Positions 1 through 11,105 of a stretch of 64,000 nucleotides of DNA are shown piece by piece. The stretch lies in assembly GCA_020746835.1 (NCBI GenBank), contig JAGPNK010000001.1:2852001-2916000 (forward strand), written 5' to 3'. Within the stretch, counting starts at the first letter, position 1; each line of letters begins with the position of its first letter. This stretch comes from Stachybotrys elegans (lineage: Eukaryota; Ascomycota; Sordariomycetes; Hypocreales; Stachybotryaceae). A model generated the notes under the pieces. It ran no database searches, was not told the DNA's origin, and saw nothing but the letters and a program-made list of their open reading frames with translations. A program made the position numbers and the translations under genes.

Positions 1-1856
1 GCGTCGGTGAGGTAGCCCTCGTCGAGGACCTGCAGCAGCAGCGTCGAGATGTCGCGGTGCGCCTTCTCGAACTCGTCGAATAGCAGCACTGCGTAGGGCT
101 TGCGGCGGACGGCCTCGGTCAGCTGGCCGGCGTCCTCGTAGCCGACGTAGCCGGCGGGCGCGCCGATGAGCCGGGAGACGGTGTGCTTCTCCTGGAGCTC
201 GCTGCAGTCGAAGCGCACGACGGCCGACTCGGTCGAGAAGAGGAAGGCGGCGAGCTTCTTGCACAGCTCCGTCTTGCCGACGCCGGTGGGCCCGAGGAAG
301 AAGAAGGATGCCGTGGGACGGTTCTCGCCGCTCAACCCGGCTCGCTGCAGCCGGACGGCGTCTGACACGGCCTTGATTGCCTCGTCCTGTCCCTTGATCG
401 ACTCCCGGAGAGTATCCTCCATGTGCACAAGCTTCTCGATATGGCCCGAGGTGAGCTTCGTCACAGGGATGCCGGTGATCCGCGACACCACGTTGGCGAT
501 GTCGTCGGCCGTCACCGAGTCGTGGATAAGAGTATCGGCTTTTTGCGTGTTGGGGGCCTCGTCTGCAGTGGGCAGCTTCTGCTCCAGGTCGGGGATAACC
601 CCGAATCGCAGCTCAGACGCGCGAGCAAAGTTGCCCTCGCGCTGAGCCTGCTCGAGCTCAAAGCGGGCCTTGTCGAGATCCTCCTGGATCTTCTTGACAG
701 ACTCGATCTCGGCGCGCTCCTTCTCCCAGCGGGCGTTGAGCGCCGAGATCTCGTCTTGGTAGGCCTGGAGGTCCTTCTCCAGCTTCTCGCGGCGCTCCTT
801 GCTGGCAATGTCATTCTCCTTGCGCAGACTTTCTAGTTCGATTTGAATGGTCATGATCTTGTGGTCCAGTTTCATGATGTCTTCGGGCTTCGACTCGTGC
901 TGCAGCTTGAGATGGCTGGCAGCCTCGTCCATGAGGTCAATGGCCTTGTCAGGTAGGAAGCGGTCGGTGATGTAGCGGTTGGATAGGGTTGCCGCGGCCA
1001 CCAGCGCACCATCGGTGATGCGCACACCGTGATGCACCTCGTACTTGTCCTTGATACCGCGGAGGATGCTAATGGTATCCTCAACAGAGGGTTCGCTGAC
1101 GAGGATGGGTTGGAAGCGGCGGGCCAGCGCAACGTCTTTCTCGATCTGGCGGTACTCGGTTAGGGTGGTGGCGCCGCAGCATTGAAGCTCGCCACGAGCC
1201 AAGGCCGGCTTGAGCAGGTTGGAAGCATCAATCGACCCCTCGGCCTTGCCCAGGCCTAGGAGGATATGCAGCTCATCGATGAACAGGATAATCTGCCCTT
1301 CCGCCTTTTGCACTTCATCCAAGACCTTCTTCAGCCTCTCCTCAAAGTCACCTCGGAACTTGGCGCCGGCGATCAAGGATCCGAGATCCAAGGTGATGAC
1401 TCTCTTGTTCTTGATACTTTCCGGGACATCCCCGCGGACAATACGGAGAGCCAGTCCTTCGAGAATGGCCGTCTTGCCAGTGCCGGCGTTGCCGATGAGT
1501 ACGGGGTTGTTCTTCGTTCGTCTCGACAGAATCTGGATTGTGCGCTGGATTTCCGAGTCCCTCCCGATGACGGGGTCCAGTTTGCCGTCTCTTGCGCGAG
1601 CCGTCAAGTCGATGCCGAACTGTTCCAGGGCCGACTTCTCCTCCTCACCACTCATATTCATGCGATGAGTACCGCCAGGCGGATGGGGACGACCCTGGGC
1701 GTAGCTGCGCTGGACAGTGATTGGTAGAAGAGGGGACGACGATGCTCGGAGGGCTGCATTGGCTACAGCCTTGATGAGAGGACGAGCAGGCCGGACCGAG
1801 GAAGCAGCTCGGAGCTGCAAAGCCGAATGTACAAGTGGTCTCCTGGCTCGTTGCAT
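1..1856 (-). CDS. HSP78: Hsp78, mitochondrial ClpB-type disaggregase (3' end cut by window)
   Basis: The frame is open and intronless from ATG 1856 to the window edge, giving 618 residues; about 190 C-terminal residues are missing. Hsp78 is the AAA+ chaperone of the mitochondrial matrix that works with mitochondrial Hsp70 to dissolve aggregated protein after heat stress. The first ~65 residues are rich in Arg, Ala and Ser with few acids, which fits a matrix-targeting presequence. The chain then enters the first AAA+ domain directly (LDPVIGRD near 94-101, Walker A GNAGTGKT at 122-129). A coiled middle domain follows, and the second AAA+ domain begins (Walker A GPTGVGKT near 517-524). The ClpB N domain is absent, as is known for Hsp78, which separates it from cytosolic Hsp104. 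The gene diverges from RPL6. Confidence 0.95.
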   Translation of the reverse strand, partial: MQRARRPLVHSALQLRAASSVRPARPLIKAVANAALRASSSPLLPITVQRSYAQGRPHPPGGTHRMNMSGEEEKSALEQFGIDLTARARDGKLDPVIGRDSEIQRTIQILSRRTKNNPVLIGNAGTGKTAILEGLALRIVRGDVPESIKNKRVITLDLGSLIAGAKFRGDFEERLKKVLDEVQKAEGQIILFIDELHILLGLGKAEGSIDASNLLKPALARGELQCCGATTLTEYRQIEKDVALARRFQPILVSEPSVEDTISILRGIKDKYEVHHGVRITDGALVAAATLSNRYITDRFLPDKAIDLMDEAASHLKLQHESKPEDIMKLDHKIMTIQIELESLRKENDIASKERREKLEKDLQAYQDEISALNARWEKERAEIESVKKIQEDLDKARFELEQAQREGNFARASELRFGVIPDLEQKLPTADEAPNTQKADTLIHDSVTADDIANVVSRITGIPVTKLTSGHIEKLVHMEDTLRESIKGQDEAIKAVSDAVRLQRAGLSGENRPTASFFFLGPTGVGKTELCKKLAAFLFSTESAVVRFDCSELQEKHTVSRLIGAPAGYVGYEDAGQLTEAVRRKPYAVLLFDEFEKAHRDISTLLLQVLDEGYLTD

Positions 1857-2349
1857 GTTGGCGTGATACGGGTGGACAGACTAATTGTGATTGTACAAGT
1901 TGATGGTAATATGGATGATAAAAAAAGAGAGAGAAAGAAAAGGTAGAATACAGGACAAAGACTGTCCGCAGGCGAGGCGAGAGCTCCGAGACGAATATCT
2001 AACCCCCAGCTCAAGCCTTACCTATGTAGAACGTCACCGGCACGGCGAGCCGATTCTCGTAGCTTCGGCCAATGTCGGTCTTGGAGGTCCTACTCTCGCC
2101 TGCTCCGGGATTTTTTCCTTATCTTATCCTCACGTGCCATCAGCCCCGTGCTGTTGTCGGAAGTGGGGGATGGGAGCAAGCAGATTGGCCCGAAAGGGTT
2201 AGTGCCAGAGGGTTCACATTTTGCTTCCCACAAACTCGTTAGCGGCGTTCACAAGAATTCCCAACTTTTCCGGGCGAAGTATCACCAACCGCGATTGTCT
2301 TCCTTTCCCTTCCAACACCCAATCAAGACAACCACCGGAGAGAATCACC
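1857..2349. other. Divergent promoter region HSP78 / RPL6
   Basis: This 493-bp gap lies between two divergent start codons and should hold both promoters. It contains an A/G-rich run near 1919-1943 and a palindromic CACGTG at 2131-2136. I see no open frame of note and no clear canonical heat-shock element. Confidence 0.6.
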
Positions 2350-3335
2350 ATGTCGGCAAAGCCCACGACAAAGACGTTCGGGAAGTCGACCCGGGATGTT
2401 CCCGCGGCCGCCGACAAGGCCAAGAAGTGGTACCCTGCGGACGATGAGAGCGAGCCCAAGGAGGTGAGTCTTTGAATTGTCTTGATGCGCCGTCCCTCCC
2501 GCCATGATCGATCCTCTTCGAAATACCCGGAACCGACTCTGGAGACGCTGCGTTGGCGATTCGGGCAATGGGAACTGCTGGCCTGCGTGGGATTCATGGG
2601 TTCGAAATCACCTTGCCCACCGCTGCAACCACTCACAGTCGACATGTACACCATTTGTTTGCGACGACGATCGGATTTCCCACACATGATTCTACCCTCT
2701 CCGGCATCCCATACTTGCAGATGATCATGCGGGCTCGGGCAATAATCCCCATAAACACTCAGCGCTAATCCGTCATAATTCAGGTCCGCAAGGCCGTCCG
2801 CTCTTGGACTCCCCGAAAGTCGCTTCAGCCCGGTACCGTCCTGATCCTCCTCGCCGGCCGCTTCCGCGGCAAGCGCGTCGTCCTCCTGAAGACCCTCGAC
2901 CAGGGCGTTCTGCTCGTCACTGGTCCCTTCAAGATCAACGGCGTCCCCCTGCGACGAGTCAACTCCCGATACGTCATCGCTACCTCCTACAAGATCGACA
3001 TCTCCGGCCTGGACGAGTCCAAGATCGAGGAGATCTCTCAGCCCAAGTACTTCACCGCCGACAAGGCCAAGGAGAAGGCTGGTGAGGATGCTTTCTTCAA
3101 GCAGGGAGAGAAGCCCCAGGTATGTCACGGCCAGGCGTCTTGTGAAGAGTGGTGGAATCAGCCCGCTAACGCATCACCACAGAAGAAGGAGGTCAACAGC
3201 TCTCGTGCGGCAGACCAGAAGGCCATCGACAAGGCCCTGATTGCCAACATCAAGAAGGTGGATATGCTCGCCAGCTACCTGGCTAGCTCTTTCAGCCTGC
3301 GAAAGGGTGACAAGCCCCACGAGATGGCGTGGTAG
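2350..3335 (+). CDS. RPL6: 60S ribosomal protein L6 (eL6)
   Basis: Three exons (2350-2463, 2784-3119, 3183-3335) encode 200 residues. The introns are 320 nt (GTGAGT...CAG) and 63 nt (GTATGT...CAG). eL6 is a component of the large cytosolic ribosomal subunit. The sequence carries the family signature in exon 2: [18 protein letters not shown], then [16 protein letters not shown] and the [14 protein letters not shown] stretch. The C-terminal exon ends in the Lys-rich helix and EMAW. The first exon is short and the first intron long, as is common in fungal ribosomal protein genes. I saw no box C/D or H/ACA snoRNA in the long intron. The start ATG is in the context ATCACCATGTC. Confidence 0.96.
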
Positions 3336-3762
3336 ACGGGCAGTCTAGAAACGTCGGAAGTGGAGTTTTGCTTTCAACCTTGGGGAGCGAGGTTCGACGG
3401 CTGGTGTAGAACGGGAAGGGTCCTCCGATTTGGGCTGGTTAGGCCACTTGCATTTGGAAGTCGACGGCATCGGTCACACTCTGGCGTCTGTAATCAGGTT
3501 TTACAGTCAAGAAAAAAACAAGACAAACAACATAAGGAACAAGTACAATCGGCTTCCGGTGAGAGGCTGTGATGATGATACGCCATCCTACTTTTTCAAA
3601 TCTTCAAAGACGTTTCATTGCGCGGGGCCCTTTTTTGCATGTATATATGTATCTCGACGACTTTTGTGAGAGAATATGTATAGAAACATGCAGATGACCC
3701 CACCACACCGTCTCATTGCGCCGTGCCCAATGCATCTCCCATTCTACATCTTGCTAAGTATC
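3336..3762. other. Convergent 3' region RPL6 / DPP3
   Basis: These 427 bp lie between two convergent stop codons and should hold both 3' UTRs. An A-rich tract (AGAAAAAAACAAGACAAACAACATAAGG) sits near 3510-3537. No gene is seen. Confidence 0.5.
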
Positions 3763-6442
3763 TTACAAATCCCTGTCAGCCCAGCTCTGGATCATGCCGA
3801 CCAGAGAAGGCTCGTAATGCTTGATGGCCACCTTGCCGGATGCTTCATCCAGAGTGGTGTTGGCCTGCACAAAGACCTTGCGAGGCTGCTTGTTCTTGAG
3901 AACAATGTCGCGGACCTTGGTGCCCCAGAAGTCCAGACCCACAGTCGTCATGTCAACGTAGAATTCGGTGCCGACATCGACGTCCGCAGTGGACTTGTAG
4001 ACGTGAAGCTTCTGCAGATATTTGCCAACAGCTATGACGCATTAGTCCTGGCTGACAACCTTCCCAAGGGTAAAATCTGGCTTTACTCACCTTCACGGCC
4101 TGCCGTGAGAATCTTGGAGCGATCCAACTTGATGGTAAGGTCGGAAAGATCATCTTCCTTGTACTCCAGCTTGCAGAAGTCGTCGCCAGCCTCGAGGAAG
4201 CAGTTGAGAATGGAGAAGCGAGCCTGGCTGTGAGCCTGTCCCCACTTCTGACTCTTTGGATCCCACATCTCCAGGGAGGCCAGACCAGCGCGGGCCATAG
4301 ACAGGTAAGAGACATACAACACGTCTCCAGCTTCGCCATCCATGTCGACACTACCGTCACCGAAACCAAAAATCTTCAGCACAGGGAACTCGCATCCCAG
4401 ATACATGGCAACCAGTTCGGCACGACATTCTTCGTACGAGGCGGCGATGCTGCCAAAGACTGAACCCCAGGTCTGGCCGGGCTTGTACCAGGTGGTGATT
4501 GGCTTCTCCGTTACAGGACTGACAGGTGGGTTCTCCTTGTCAAAGTTGAAGACGCCGGAGGAGGTTTCCTGCAGAAGCTTGCCGCATCCGTGACCTATAG
4601 AACATTCAGCAAATAGTGTGTGACGAACGAGGGAGCGGTCGCTTACCAGTAAGCTCATGCAATCCGACTTGAACCTCAAACGAGGCATCACGGTACTTCC
4701 TGTATGCATCAAGATCCTCGTCACGAATGAAGGGAATCTTCTCATTGGGTGCCTTTGCGCTGAGCACATTTCCCAGGGAAACATTCTTGAATCCTTCTGT
4801 CTGTCGGATATCATCATAGTTGGGGCTATAAGCGTAAGAAGTTGCTCAAGAGGGCGAGGGGTGAGTCTCGACTTACATGTTGATGCCAGCAGGAATGCCA
4901 GATCCTGTACGTCATGGGTCAGTATTGATAGGCAAAACTGGGCCTGTGTCACCTACCTGCAAATGTCAGGACTTCCAGAGAGGTGAAGTCTGGCGACAAG
5001 AACTTGTCCTTTTCAAAGTCCTTGCTCCAGGGGAGGAGAGGGATGAGTGAAGGAGCTGAGGAGACAAGCTCCCCGAAAGAACGAGTTCTCTCCACTGTTT
5101 CGAGTTAACAATGCTGTCAGATCAAGCAGAGGAGTTCAAGCGTACGGTTGACCACTGGACAATGTGTTAGCAATATATTAACTCAACCGGGGTTGACACA
5201 ACATACTGGATGCGAAACCTTCCCATTCGCCACGGACACCTGCGGGGTCCCTGTAGGTTTCAATGAAGCCGATGTTGCATTCGACCATGGGGCCCTTGTC
5301 CTTGATCCAGAAACGCTGGCTGTCCTTGAAAGCCTCCAGAGACCCAGTCTCAAAAGACTTGGCGTATGCCAGATGCATCTTGTTCTGGGTATCATTGTCA
5401 GAGTTGGCGGCGGCCTGCTTCATGTTCTCCGTGATGGCCTTCATCTCCTCGGCATAGTCGCCATATGTGAGCTTGATGGTTTTGCCCTTCAGGGAGCCCT
5501 CTTCAATGGTGAATTCCGTCTCCTTTCCGATATCGCCGCCCTCTGGCGGCACACTCTTGGCAGCCGACGCGATGAGAATCTCAAAGTTGCCACCCTGGTT
5601 CTTTCGCAGTCGGGTGTTCTCAGGCAAGAGACCCTTCTTCTCCATCCAGGAAGACACAGCTTCGATTTCACTCTTGGTGATGTCGGGAGAATCAGGGTAG
5701 TAGGTAGTCATATGGCCAGCATCGGGGAAACCAAGATGCATCATGGAGGCATTGTCGGAGCTGAAGATGGCACCCTTGGTGGCTTCATAGTGCTTGGAGG
5801 CGTCGGGCGACGTGGCAGCGAGGGCGGCAACAGTCTTCTCGGTACACCTCGGGATGAACTTGGAGTCACCAAAGCTCTTATAGTTGCCCGAGTTGCCGAG
5901 GAACATGGCGGCATACTCGAGGAAGAGGGTGAGCTCATCCTCCTCGACACCAGCCTTCTTGACCAAGGAGTTCCAGTCGCCATCACAGCTCTTGTGGAGA
6001 GAGATGATTAGGTCATAGATAGGCTCTGACTCCGGAGAGAGCTGGCGCAGGACAATCCTGGTTCCAGCAAAGGAAGCCCTGGGCAACAGGTTAGAGTGAA
6101 TACAGGTAAAAGCCGGTGCCAAGAGATGGTGGAGGCATGGGCGGAGGTCACGCGAGCATGTCCGTACTTGCTGATGAAGTGAGCATAGCGCTTCTGCTTG
6201 TCATTCAGAGCTTCGAAATGCTTCTCAATCTCAAGGCGGACCACCGACGGCGGCTGGTCCGCGAGGTAGTGGGTCAGCTCCTGAGCGTTCATTGTTGGTG
6301 CTGAGGAGGAGAATCTCTGATGAAAGGCTGAAAATTTAGTGAGGTCAGGGGCACGGCGTTGCGGGCGGAGGGCGGGCTTCAAGGCTGCAAATCTCAGCGA
6401 AGGCAGTCTTCTGAGAAGCAGAGGGGATGTGAGGAGTGACAT
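3763..6442 (-). CDS. DPP3: Dipeptidyl peptidase III (M49 zinc metallopeptidase), eight exons
   Basis: Spliced exons 6442-6168, 6078-5207, 5154-5146, 5094-4957, 4904-4877, 4825-4647, 4594-4091 and 4031-3763 give 757 residues, with introns of 51-89 nt. DPP III removes dipeptides from the N-terminus of short peptides. The M49 zinc motif HELTGH (497-502, HExxxH type) is split by an intron, and the second motif EECRAE (555-560) carries the third zinc ligand. Other family blocks are [21 protein letters not shown] and [15 protein letters not shown]. Exon 3 is only 9 nt, but it restores the conserved Val-Asn before the next block and keeps frame. Residues 1-50 are rich in Arg, Leu and Ser and look like a mitochondrial presequence; a second in-frame ATG at 6292 (Met51) begins the usual cytosolic form. 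Confidence 0.93.
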
Positions 6443-7818
6443 GAGGGCGTCTAAGCCTTAGGCGGCGCACCTAGGGCAAGTTGTCGGGAGCTTCCAACTG
6501 GGCAGGAATCGACCGAGTCTTGTTACGGCAGGCACGCAGACACTGTGTGCACTGGCAGTGGGCAGTGGGCAGTGGGTGGACTACGGGCAGTTGCCAGCTG
6601 CAGAAGGCGGGGAAGGAGCCACGAATGAGTGGCCACCTTGCCTGAGACAGTACTAGTTGCTGACATGCCTTAGGCATTGCAACTTTGGGAAGGCGCGATT
6701 CCATTGCCAGAGGAGAATGACAGACGGGTAAAGGTCGATGAGGAAGCGTCAGGCATATCAGGGGAGGATATCCGTGGTGTAGCGAGACCTGGGGGAGGTA
6801 TTGTTGTCCCAAAATGGCGAAAGGCAGAGCATGTTGAGCAAAGGGTGGTCAGGCTATGTGCCTCCTTCCCACACAGGAGGTACCAACGGGGTCACCTGCA
6901 GCTGCCGATGAATATCTCTCATCTCTCATCTCATGACAACAGGCTGCCTACCTACGTCCCCGGTCAAGCAAGAATTGCAATTCCTCTCATGCAATTGGTT
7001 TCTACCTGGCCGAGAAACATCAAGTATGTTCTTGAAAGTAAGGACTGATGTTGATAAATGAAATTTGGTCCTTATCCCTTCCTAGGTAGCCTACTTAATC
7101 AAGCAAAGCTAGGCTCCAGGTGAGATGGATATTAAATATCGTAATGCATCTTTTTATCCTCTTGCCACAATACCTCTTTTAGTGATTGCATTACCAATTT
7201 GGTCCATTTTCGGCAGTGCTTTATAGAAAATCATATTAAAGGCTCAACGCTACACTGCAGCGTTAAGCCCTCACCCCTTGGTACAGAGACCCAGCTTGTA
7301 CATACCACGCTTATCGGGCCAGCAGCAGCAGAGCCCAAGTATTCAGCAGTCCCTCACCCCTCACCCCTCACCCCTCATCCCTCAAAGCAAGACTCGACGC
7401 CCGTGGTTATGCCGCATGCCGGCGAACCTTGGCTGGGACTTTTGCGTGGCCAGTCGAAGCGGTGAGGGGAGGGTCGGTTTTGACAGGTACCAACCCATCG
7501 GATCGGGATACGACGTGGTGAAGGCCCCATCAGCCATGCCTCGGCGAGTATGGACCCCGCCTCGACGTTGAGCTAGCAGATGGGAGCTAGCAATCAAGGG
7601 CATGGCAATGCGCTCGGGAGTGCTACGTGTGTGTGAGTGCTGCTTCTTCGGAATACGGCCCGAAGATTTGGCTGCTCTGTGACAAAGACCTGGGGGCAGA
7701 GCTGTACATGAGAGCCGGGATCAGCATCAGGCTCACATCCAAACGAGCACACCGAGACGATCATGATCCGCGCGGCCCCTCGAGCCAACCCATTGCCGTG
7801 CCGTGGCTCCGGGACAAG

Positions 7819-7851
<33 letters not shown>

Positions 7852-9128
7852 TACGGAGTATGGAGGAATAATCACAAGAAGTCAGCCTTGCGGCAGCAGA
7901 CAGAGATGGGCTGCCCCTCTTCTTTTGAGGCTCCCTGTGTTTCCCATTTCTCCCTCGGCTTGGCGTCACCCCGTCTCACGTCGCAGCTGGGCTCTGGGAC
8001 CAAGAAACACCGCCCGCCATCGGGGGTAGCTAGATCGATGCCCCGGCCCCAGCTCAGGATTTCCCCGGGGAGCGACCCCGCCACTGGGGCCGCCGTCGAA
8101 GAAAAAATTTTGTTCAAGATTGACGCTGGTAATTTGGTCTGTCTCAACCATGCTAGCAAGACTGCCGGTGAGTGCCCGTGCCCGCCTTCCATTGGCTTCG
8201 ATCAGGCACATTGCCATTGTGACCCCCACGTTTTACTCCAAGCTGAAATCCTGGGCTCGTGGCGCGCGGCGGTTGCCCGGACTGTCTGCTACGACATTTC
8301 CGGTGTCGGTTTCTCCACGACGAGGCTTCTCTGTATGTGTATGTATGTGTCCCCGTGCCCCCGCGGAATACCCCGTCGTATTGGGCATTGTTATTATTAT
8401 TGTTGTTGTTGTTTTTTTTCCGGCTCGTATGGGTACGCTACTCGTAAAGGTGACGTCCGTATCCCCATCATCCCTATTCCAATCCCAACCATCCCCATCC
8501 CCATCCATCCCCCATGCCAATACCTATGCCATGCCATCCCTCCCACACGAGCTTCCCAGCTAAACCGCTTTTCTGGGCCTCGACCTGACCGGCCGCCATC
8601 CCACACTTGCTGAGGCACTTTGTTCACGGCTTGCTTACTGGCATACATACATACATATACATCCTGCAGCATTACGCAAGCAGGGAAGCTCACGCGCGAG
8701 GCCAGTACCGTTACGGTTCTTTCGGGGCAACCAAGTCCGTTGGCTCTGCAGCTGCTGTCATCCTCGACCTACCTACCTACATATGTACCAATTTTCACTT
8801 ATTGCCTTCGAGTTATTCAAGGAGACCCTCCCCCCCTTTCCCTCCTGGCCCTTGCTTTCCGACGGTTATTTGCGCTGTGTGGAGCCCCGGGGACACCGCC
8901 GTCTTCGTTGTTGTCATCGTCTCTTGTTGCCGGTCACTTATTTATTACCTTGGCTCTGGCTCTCTCTCCAGGCTCTCCGACCTCGTCCCATCTGACGAAC
9001 TTTTCCAAGCTCGAAACATCTCACCTCCCTCCCTCATAGGAAGCCACACGGGGTCACACCCAGCCGCCTAACCCTCTTCCCTATACAAGACCTCACCATT
9101 GCCATCACACCCGCCACCTACCTCTAAG
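6443..9128. other. 2.7 kb gene-free region upstream of DPP3 and gluconokinase
   Basis: The region lies between divergent genes and has no reading frame that looks like protein. It holds low-complexity tracts: CCTCACC-type repeats at 7349-7384, a (GTC)11 array at 7819-7851, a CCATCC-rich stretch at about 8460-8516, and CATACATACATA and CTACCTACCTAC runs near 8641-8660 and 8768-8783. It also holds one copy of the 9-mer TACGGAGTA at 7852-7860. The pyrimidine-rich DNA before 9129 is probably the gluconokinase promoter and 5' UTR. Confidence 0.5.
7819..7851. repeat. (GTC)11 trinucleotide microsatellite
   Basis: Eleven uninterrupted GTC units lie in gene-free DNA. The tract creates spurious poly-Val, poly-Ser and poly-Asp reading frames on both strands. 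Confidence 0.95.
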
Positions 9129-9904
9129 ATGCTTTCTTACGGATCCCCAGTCCACGTCAACGGACAGAAGGCGATCCCGTCAGACATTCTGCAGCAGTCA
9201 GCTACCATCACCGCCTCTGATATCAAGGCAGCCATGGCCGAGTCCGGCGTCTCGGACACCACCATTTCCGCCAATGGCGTTTCGCAAGAGCCAACTCGCC
9301 ATGTCTGGCTGGTGACGGGACCCGCTGGCTGTGGCAAGTCGACAGTGGCCAAGCACATCTCCGACTCTCTCAACTTTCCCTACATCGAGGGCGACGAGGT
9401 GAGCTTCTTCCATCATCATCATCCTCTCCATCTGCCCTGGAAAAGTTGGCTGATTCTGCATGTCCTCAGTACCACACCAAGGCCAATGTCGAGAAGATGG
9501 CAAATGGCATCCCCCTGACGGATGCTGACCGCTGGGACTGGCTGACTCTGCTGCGCGAAGAGTCTGTCAAGCGGCTGAGCGAAGGCGCCGAGGGTGTTGT
9601 TCTGACATGCTCAGCCCTCAAGCGCAAGTACAGGGACGTCATCCGCGTCGCCGGCTACTACGACCCTCACCTCGTCATCCACTTCATCTTCCTCGACGCC
9701 ACGGAGGAGCTGCTGCTCGGGCGTGTCGCCATGCGCCAGAACCACTACATGGGTGCCAACATGGTGCACAGCCAGTTCAACGACCTCGAGCGCCCCGAGG
9801 CCGACGAGACTGATGTCATTGCCGTCGACGTCAGCGGCACGATGGACGAGGTCAAGGAAACCGCCCTTGCCCGGGTGTTGGAGATCCAGAAGACCAACCA
9901 ATGA
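9129..9904 (+). CDS. Gluconokinase (GntK/IDNK-type P-loop kinase)
   Basis: Two exons (9129-9398, 9470-9904) with a 71-nt intron give 234 residues. The enzyme phosphorylates D-gluconate to 6-phosphogluconate, feeding the pentose phosphate pathway. Visible features are Walker A GPAGCGKST (64-72), then IEGDE joined across the intron to YHTKANVEKM, the substrate-binding GD-x-YH region of the family. Next come MANGIPLTDADRWDWL, CSALKRKYRD, and the lid and base-binding stretch GRVAMRQNHYMGANMVHSQF. About 57 residues precede the kinase core, longer than in bacterial GntK. An in-frame ATG at 9099 would add 10 residues; I prefer 9129 (CTAAGATGC), but the choice is not certain. The fold is known from bacterial and human orthologues. 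Confidence 0.92.
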
Positions 9905-11105
9905 GAGCCCTGGGAATTGGAGTGCCACTCGACGTCGCCCGAGGGAGCATCGTGGTCACTTGTTGGCCACAGAAGGATGCATGGCTTGTGGCGATGAAGA
10001 GTGGGCTTTTTTCTGCCAGTGGGCACGGCCCGAAAGCGTCCTCCCTCGGACGCACAATTCCCTCAGCAGAGTCGACTCGATACGGTCCACGCACCCAGGC
10101 TCTGCTATGGCTGCTTTCGTTCAGCGTATGTGTCTTGGCATTGTTTTCCGGTTCCTGCTTCTTGCATTTCTCCTCATCTTACAATCCCTGATTGGACGAG
10201 AGTCGTATTACTGCTACTATGTTGCAAGCATGGCGTGGGGAAAGGAACGAGGCGTTGCGGCCCGACATGCGAATCCATGCGGGCTTTTTTGGATTTCTTG
10301 GTTTTTTATTATCTTTGGTTTATATTCATCTCTGGAATAGGTAGGTACGTTTATTATGACCGCGTACGGCAATAAAATTCAATTCTATCTGAATGCTCCC
10401 GATAGTATCTAGATAATGCAAAGCCGTGCAGTGTAGTTGGCCAACCCGGATTTTCCATCTTGTTCTACTCAAGTATGTAACGTTGCACATCACGGACGAT
10501 CCCCCTCGGTCCCTGGGTTGTGGGAGCGTCAGCGAACCAGCCTCCTGGGTTGCCTGGAAAATCCCGCCTGAAAGAAGGGTATGAGGGCGGTAGGTAGGGC
10601 TTCCGGGTGCTTGTCATTGTCGTGTCATACAGCGTGGTTCGCTTGTCCTGGGTGGGCTCCGGCGATCAGGCATGGGCATGAGAGGAGGGCGTCCGGCGGC
10701 CTCACACGGCCCAATCACGGAGATTTTGCGCTTCCCCAGAGTTGTCATATGGTCTCTCATGCAAGCGCGTTGCCCTGCCTGAGAGTTACGCCAGTAAGAC
10801 GAGAAGAAACATGGAGAGGGAGGGGTGCTGCTCGCTGCATGCAGCTCCATGCAGCAGCCACATTGGAACCATGTGGGAGGTCACACGGTGACTTTTCTTC
10901 TCGACTTGTCTGCCCGTGTCTTAACTCCGCGTTGCCAACTCATACATACCGTGCCTTAGTCGGCTCACTAGGTGTCGTGTCTCTCTGTCTGTCTTTTTGT
11001 CTCTCCGCCATGGGTCTCCCTCCCCCGCCTAGACTGGGACCCCCCTCCCTCAGACCGCAGCCCCCCCCCCGTCAGAGGGGCTTCCCGCGACCAGGAGCAG
11101 GCCGA
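9905..11105. other. Convergent 1.2 kb gene-free region
   Basis: This region lies between the 3' ends of gluconokinase and the BCKDH E2 gene. It has a T-rich stretch with AATAAA-like sequence near 10366-10377 (GGCAATAAAATTC) and a C10 run at 11061-11070. I see no gene; the reading frames here overlap the antisense of the E2 gene. Confidence 0.45.

Noticed and set aside
2464..2783. Possible snoRNA in the long RPL6 intron
   Set aside because: GATGATC near the 3' end resembles box C, but there is no matching box D or terminal stem. The RPL35 first intron also lacks them.
2214..3128. 304-residue minus-strand frame
   Set aside because: It is the antisense of RPL6 exon 2 and its intron; RPL6 itself is unmistakable.
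7627..8613. 328-residue plus-strand open frame
   Set aside because: It runs through the (GTC)11 microsatellite and other simple repeats, has no family features, and competing frames of similar length exist on both strands.
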